16,087 nt of DNA, taken from an uncultured Campylobacter sp. (lineage in GTDB: Bacteria > Campylobacterota > Campylobacteria > Campylobacterales > Campylobacteraceae). Position 1 is the first letter of the stretch. Every line of letters begins with the position of its first letter. Below, in pieces: positions 13,568 to 16,087 of the stretch. Location of the stretch: contig CALIWP010000140.1 of NCBI GenBank assembly GCA_938046705.1, forward strand, positions 1 to 16,087, in the 5' to 3' direction. The notes beneath the pieces are model-generated. The model saw only the letters and a list, made by a program, of their open reading frames with translations. It had not been told where the DNA came from and made no database searches. The translations under genes were made by a program, and so were the position numbers.

Positions 13568-14490
13568 TTTATATTTACGATAAAGGCGTTTGGAGCGGCA
13601 CTTTGCTTGATTTTAGCAAGCTCGCTTTTTAACTGCTCGCCGCTATAAGGGCCGACTAGAACCTTGATGATTTCATTGCCGTTTACATTCGTCCTGTATA
13701 GCTTATAGGCGTATCCTGCGGCTTTTAGTTTGCCAAGCTCAGGCGCTTTTTCATTAAAGTGTTTAACGGCGAAAACTTGCACGTAACTACCGCTGTGAGC
13801 ATCGCCGCCGCTAGCTGCAGGAGCTTGTTTAGCCGGCTTTTGTTTTGCTTGTTTTTCTTTAGCTGCATCGTTTTTAGGCTGTTTTACAGGTTTTTCTTGT
13901 TTAGGCTCTTTTTGTTTTACTACGTTTACGTGTTGCTTAGGCTCGGCTTTTGGTTCGCCTGGCTGAGCGCTTGGAGCGTCATTTTGCTTTAAAGCACCTT
14001 GTATAGTAGAAGACTCGGTCGGCGTAGGAGCTGTCGCGCCTGCATCTTGCTGCCTTTTATCCTCTTTTTCCTTAAGCGCTTTTACCATATCCTCAAAGCT
14101 ATCTTGGCCTTTGTTTTCAGGCACGATAGGCACCTGCTCAAAGGCGGGATTTGGCTGCTGCGCCTGAGGCTCGGACGGAGGAGGCGGAGCGACTGGAGGG
14201 ACGTTAGTTTGCGCTACTTGCGGCGCAGGCTCGTTAGGCGGTGTAGCAGGCACGCTCACTTGTTGAGGGATACTTCGTGTATTGTCCGGCTCAGGCGGCA
14301 AAACCAGCCTAGAGTCCGTTTGCGCAATCTGATCGTTAGTTTCGGAGGAATTTAAAAATTTCATCACGATGAGAACAGCTAAAAAGATGATGACAAAAAC
14401 TGCGACGAGGATGAGTATCCTCTTAACGCTTTTGCTCTTTTTATCCTCGTTATTATCAAGCATGATGTCTCTTAGCTCGTTATATTCCAT
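13564..14490 (-). CDS. Membrane-anchored SPOR-domain protein
   Basis: Start set at ATG 14490 (308 residues, MEYNELRDIML): AAGGAG (14501-14496) stands 5 bases upstream, whereas the in-frame GTG at 14496 overlaps that site. It has a short cytoplasmic N-terminus, one membrane span (VKRILILVAVFVIIFLAVLI, about 23-44), and a long linker rich in Pro, Gln, Lys and Ala (roughly 50-230). The C-terminal SPOR domain of about 75 residues begins SYVQVFAVKHF and contains VLVGPYSGEQLKSEL. SPOR domains bind glycan strands stripped of stem peptides at the division site, so a septal envelope role is likely, as for FtsN/DedD-like proteins, but FtsN activity is not shown. It lies 9 bases after the DUF1882 gene and overlaps aroE by 4 bases. 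Confidence 0.88.
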   Translation of the reverse strand: MEYNELRDIMLDNNEDKKSKSVKRILILVAVFVIIFLAVLIVMKFLNSSETNDQIAQTDSRLVLPPEPDNTRSIPQQVSVPATPPNEPAPQVAQTNVPPVAPPPPSEPQAQQPNPAFEQVPIVPENKGQDSFEDMVKALKEKEDKRQQDAGATAPTPTESSTIQGALKQNDAPSAQPGEPKAEPKQHVNVVKQKEPKQEKPVKQPKNDAAKEKQAKQKPAKQAPAASGGDAHSGSYVQVFAVKHFNEKAPELGKLKAAGYAYKLYRTNVNGNEIIKVLVGPYSGEQLKSELAKIKQSAAPNAFIVNIK

Positions 14491-14499
14491 TTTCACTCC

Positions 14500-15042
14500 T
14501 TACATATGTTTTGACCAGCTTGCGCCGCGCTCTTTTTGATAAACTTTGTACGGCAACGTCAAGATATTAAATTCTTTCGGTAACTCCATCGTCGGAAACA
14601 CTCTCCACTCTTTAACCAAACGCGAACTAAGCAACATAGATAGTTTATTCGCTATCTGATAGCCCTCATTTAGCGTCGTGTGCCCTTTGTGTATATAAAG
14701 GTGCAAGTGCCCCGGCGTCTTGCTCTCGTAGGCGGTAAAATTTATAAATCCCTCCTCGCGGAGCAAAAGCTGAGCTCGGTGCCAAAAGCGCTCAGGCATC
14801 CTACCGTTGTAGTCAAAGACGATATTTTCTACCTTATCGCCCGGCAGTATCAGCGAGTGTGCGACCGTGATCTTACCCTCGTCGTGATCTTTTATCACCT
14901 GATAGCTTAGAGGCTCGTTTATGAGCTCAAATTTGTTGAAAAACGTCCGCCCTTTATACTCAATCTTACTTACGATATTGTCGCGCTTGATCCAGTAGTG
15001 GCTCGTGTTCATTTTAATTAGCGCGGTGTCTATACTCTGCAT
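14500..15042 (-). CDS. DUF1882 family protein, unknown function
   Basis: A 180-residue soluble protein that I recognise as the conserved, uncharacterised gene found next to glyA in Campylobacter and Helicobacter (DUF1882). There is no signal peptide or membrane span. Visible features: [18 protein letters not shown] (74-91), containing Asp78; then [16 protein letters not shown] (107-122), with His112, 114, 118 and 121; and near the C-terminus [10 protein letters not shown] and LTLPYKVY. The spacing of an acidic strand followed by GHLHLY loosely recalls the Asp and sxH motifs of archaeo-eukaryotic primase folds; that is speculation. The histidine cluster could also bind metal. Start ATG 15042 shares a base with the glyA stop (TAATG), so translation is probably coupled. 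Family assignment fair, function unknown. Confidence 0.75.
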   Translation of the reverse strand: MQSIDTALIKMNTSHYWIKRDNIVSKIEYKGRTFFNKFELINEPLSYQVIKDHDEGKITVAHSLILPGDKVENIVFDYNGRMPERFWHRAQLLLREEGFINFTAYESKTPGHLHLYIHKGHTTLNEGYQIANKLSMLLSSRLVKEWRVFPTMELPKEFNILTLPYKVYQKERGASWSKHM

Positions 15043-16087
15043 TAATAAGTCGCCTTATCATAGATGATAAATTTGCTCGCAAGCTCTTTTAGTTCGGCTT
15101 TTACTTTTTCTTGAAGCGCTGCGTTATTGATATCGCTTAGCACGTCGGCGATTTTGTTTGCGATGATCTCAAATTCCGCCTCTTTCATGCCGCGAGCCGT
15201 AAGCGCCGGACTTCCGATGCGGATACCGCTTGTAACAAACGGGCTTCTTGTTTCTCCCGGAACCGTATTTTTATTTACCGTTATACCCGCATTGCCAAGA
15301 GCTATATCGGCATCTTTACCGCTAAATTCGCGATTTAAAAAGCTCATTAAAACCAGGTGATTATCCGTACCGCCGCTAACTAGATCAAAGCCGCGTTTTA
15401 CTAAAATTTCGGCTAGTTTTTTGATATTTGCTTTGACTTGCTTGGCGTAAATTTTCCATTCAGGCGAAAGGTTATGTTTAAAGCCAACCGCCTTTGCCGC
15501 GATAACGTGAACGAGCGGTCCGCCCTGAATGCCAGGGAAAATAGACGAATTTATCTTTTTAGCGTACTCTTCGTTGTTTGTCATGATGATACCGCCGCGA
15601 GGTCCGCGAAGGGTCTTGTGAGTAGTCGAGCTCACCACGTCGCAGTGCGGAAACGGACTCTGATGCTCGCCGGCTACGACTAGGCCCGCGATGTGCGCCA
15701 CGTCGGCAAAGAGTATAGCGCCCACAGCATCGGCGATCTCGCGGAATTTCTTAAATTCGATCTCGCGAGTGTATGCGCTTGCGCCGCACACGATCATCTT
15801 AGGTTTTACGATTTGCGCGATTTCCATCACTTTGTCGTAGTTTATGCGTCCGTCAAGCTCCACGCCGTAGAAAAAGCTCTGATAAATTTTACCAGAGCTG
15901 CTTACTTTTGCGCCGTGAGTTAGGTGTCCGCCATGGCTTAGATCCATGCCTAAAATTTTATCGCCCGGATTTAAAAGCGCGCCGTAAACACCCTGGTTTG
16001 CCTGCGAGCCTGAGTTTGGCTGTACGTTTGCAAATTCGCAACAAAAAAGCTCCTTGCAGCGATCTATCGCTAGCTGCTCGATCTGAT
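15042..16087 (-). CDS. glyA: Serine hydroxymethyltransferase, N-terminus cut by window edge
   Basis: PLP enzyme that converts serine and tetrahydrofolate to glycine and 5,10-methylene-tetrahydrofolate, the main one-carbon source. About 348 codons are in the window; the reading frame runs off the right edge, so the first 65 or so residues of a roughly 415-residue protein are missing. Motifs present: [45 protein letters not shown], and the PLP-lysine motif [13 protein letters not shown] (Lys codon 15617-15615). [27 protein letters not shown] and [16 protein letters not shown] also appear. It heads the minus-strand cluster with the DUF1882, SPOR and aroE genes. Its promoter is outside the window. 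Identity is secure. Confidence 0.98.
   Translation of the reverse strand, partial: QIEQLAIDRCKELFCCEFANVQPNSGSQANQGVYGALLNPGDKILGMDLSHGGHLTHGAKVSSSGKIYQSFFYGVELDGRINYDKVMEIAQIVKPKMIVCGASAYTREIEFKKFREIADAVGAILFADVAHIAGLVVAGEHQSPFPHCDVVSSTTHKTLRGPRGGIIMTNNEEYAKKINSSIFPGIQGGPLVHVIAAKAVGFKHNLSPEWKIYAKQVKANIKKLAEILVKRGFDLVSGGTDNHLVLMSFLNREFSGKDADIALGNAGITVNKNTVPGETRSPFVTSGIRIGSPALTARGMKEAEFEIIANKIADVLSDINNAALQEKVKAELKELASKFIIYDKATY

Noticed and set aside
13759..14355. Plus-strand frames rich in Phe/Leu/Cys and Arg opposite the SPOR gene
   Set aside because: They mirror the Pro/Gln/Lys-rich linker of the SPOR protein and are explained by its biased codons.

Overview
The window looks like a chromosomal core segment of a Campylobacter. 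It most resembles the higher-GC oral/enteric group (C. showae, C. rectus, C. curvus, C. concisus), but I infer the species group only from codon use and word composition. The evidence for Campylobacter is threefold: Campylobacter-type promoters (TAAAAT or TATAAT behind A/T tracts, with no clear -35), dense AAATTT words, and three gene clusters whose order I recall from C. jejuni. These are guaA / DUF721 gene / uvrC, dnaJ / racR-racS / recR, and glyA / DUF1882 gene / SPOR gene / aroE. I see no rRNA, tRNA, CRISPR array, insertion sequence or prophage.

Layout. Positions 1-2803, minus strand: a small LptM-like lipoprotein gene (50 codons, easily missed), the Na+/H+ antiporter gene nhaD, and guaA (cut by the left edge), packed as one probable operon. 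Positions 2774-5126, plus strand: a DUF721/DciA-like gene and uvrC, starting head-to-head with and overlapping the lipoprotein gene. Positions 5127-5372 are non-coding and full of AAATTT words. Positions 5373-7259, minus strand: a cysteine-rich Sel1-repeat secreted protein and dnaJ. Positions 7421-9898, plus strand: the racR-racS two-component system and recR, all overlapping. Positions 9899-10185 are a second AAATTT-rich gap ending in a UUCG-capped terminator. Positions 10186-11241, minus strand: an orphan TRAP-transporter binding protein. Positions 11322-12776, plus strand: pyk. Positions 12752-16087, minus strand: glyA (cut by the right edge), a DUF1882 gene, a SPOR-domain gene and aroE, tightly coupled and converging on pyk with a 25-bp overlap.

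Functions are mostly housekeeping: purine synthesis (GuaA), one-carbon and aromatic precursors (GlyA, AroE), PEP/pyruvate conversion (Pyk), DNA repair (UvrC, RecR), protein folding (DnaJ), sodium/proton exchange (NhaD), environmental sensing (RacRS), envelope proteins (lipoprotein, Sel1 protein, SPOR protein) and carboxylate uptake (DctP-type protein).

I do not see a clearly new multi-gene system. The points most worth a second look are the unlisted small lipoprotein, a UvrC that has lost all four cysteines normally present in its central region, the uncharacterised DUF1882 protein with a His-rich motif, and the AAATTT(G)-based inverted repeats in the gaps.
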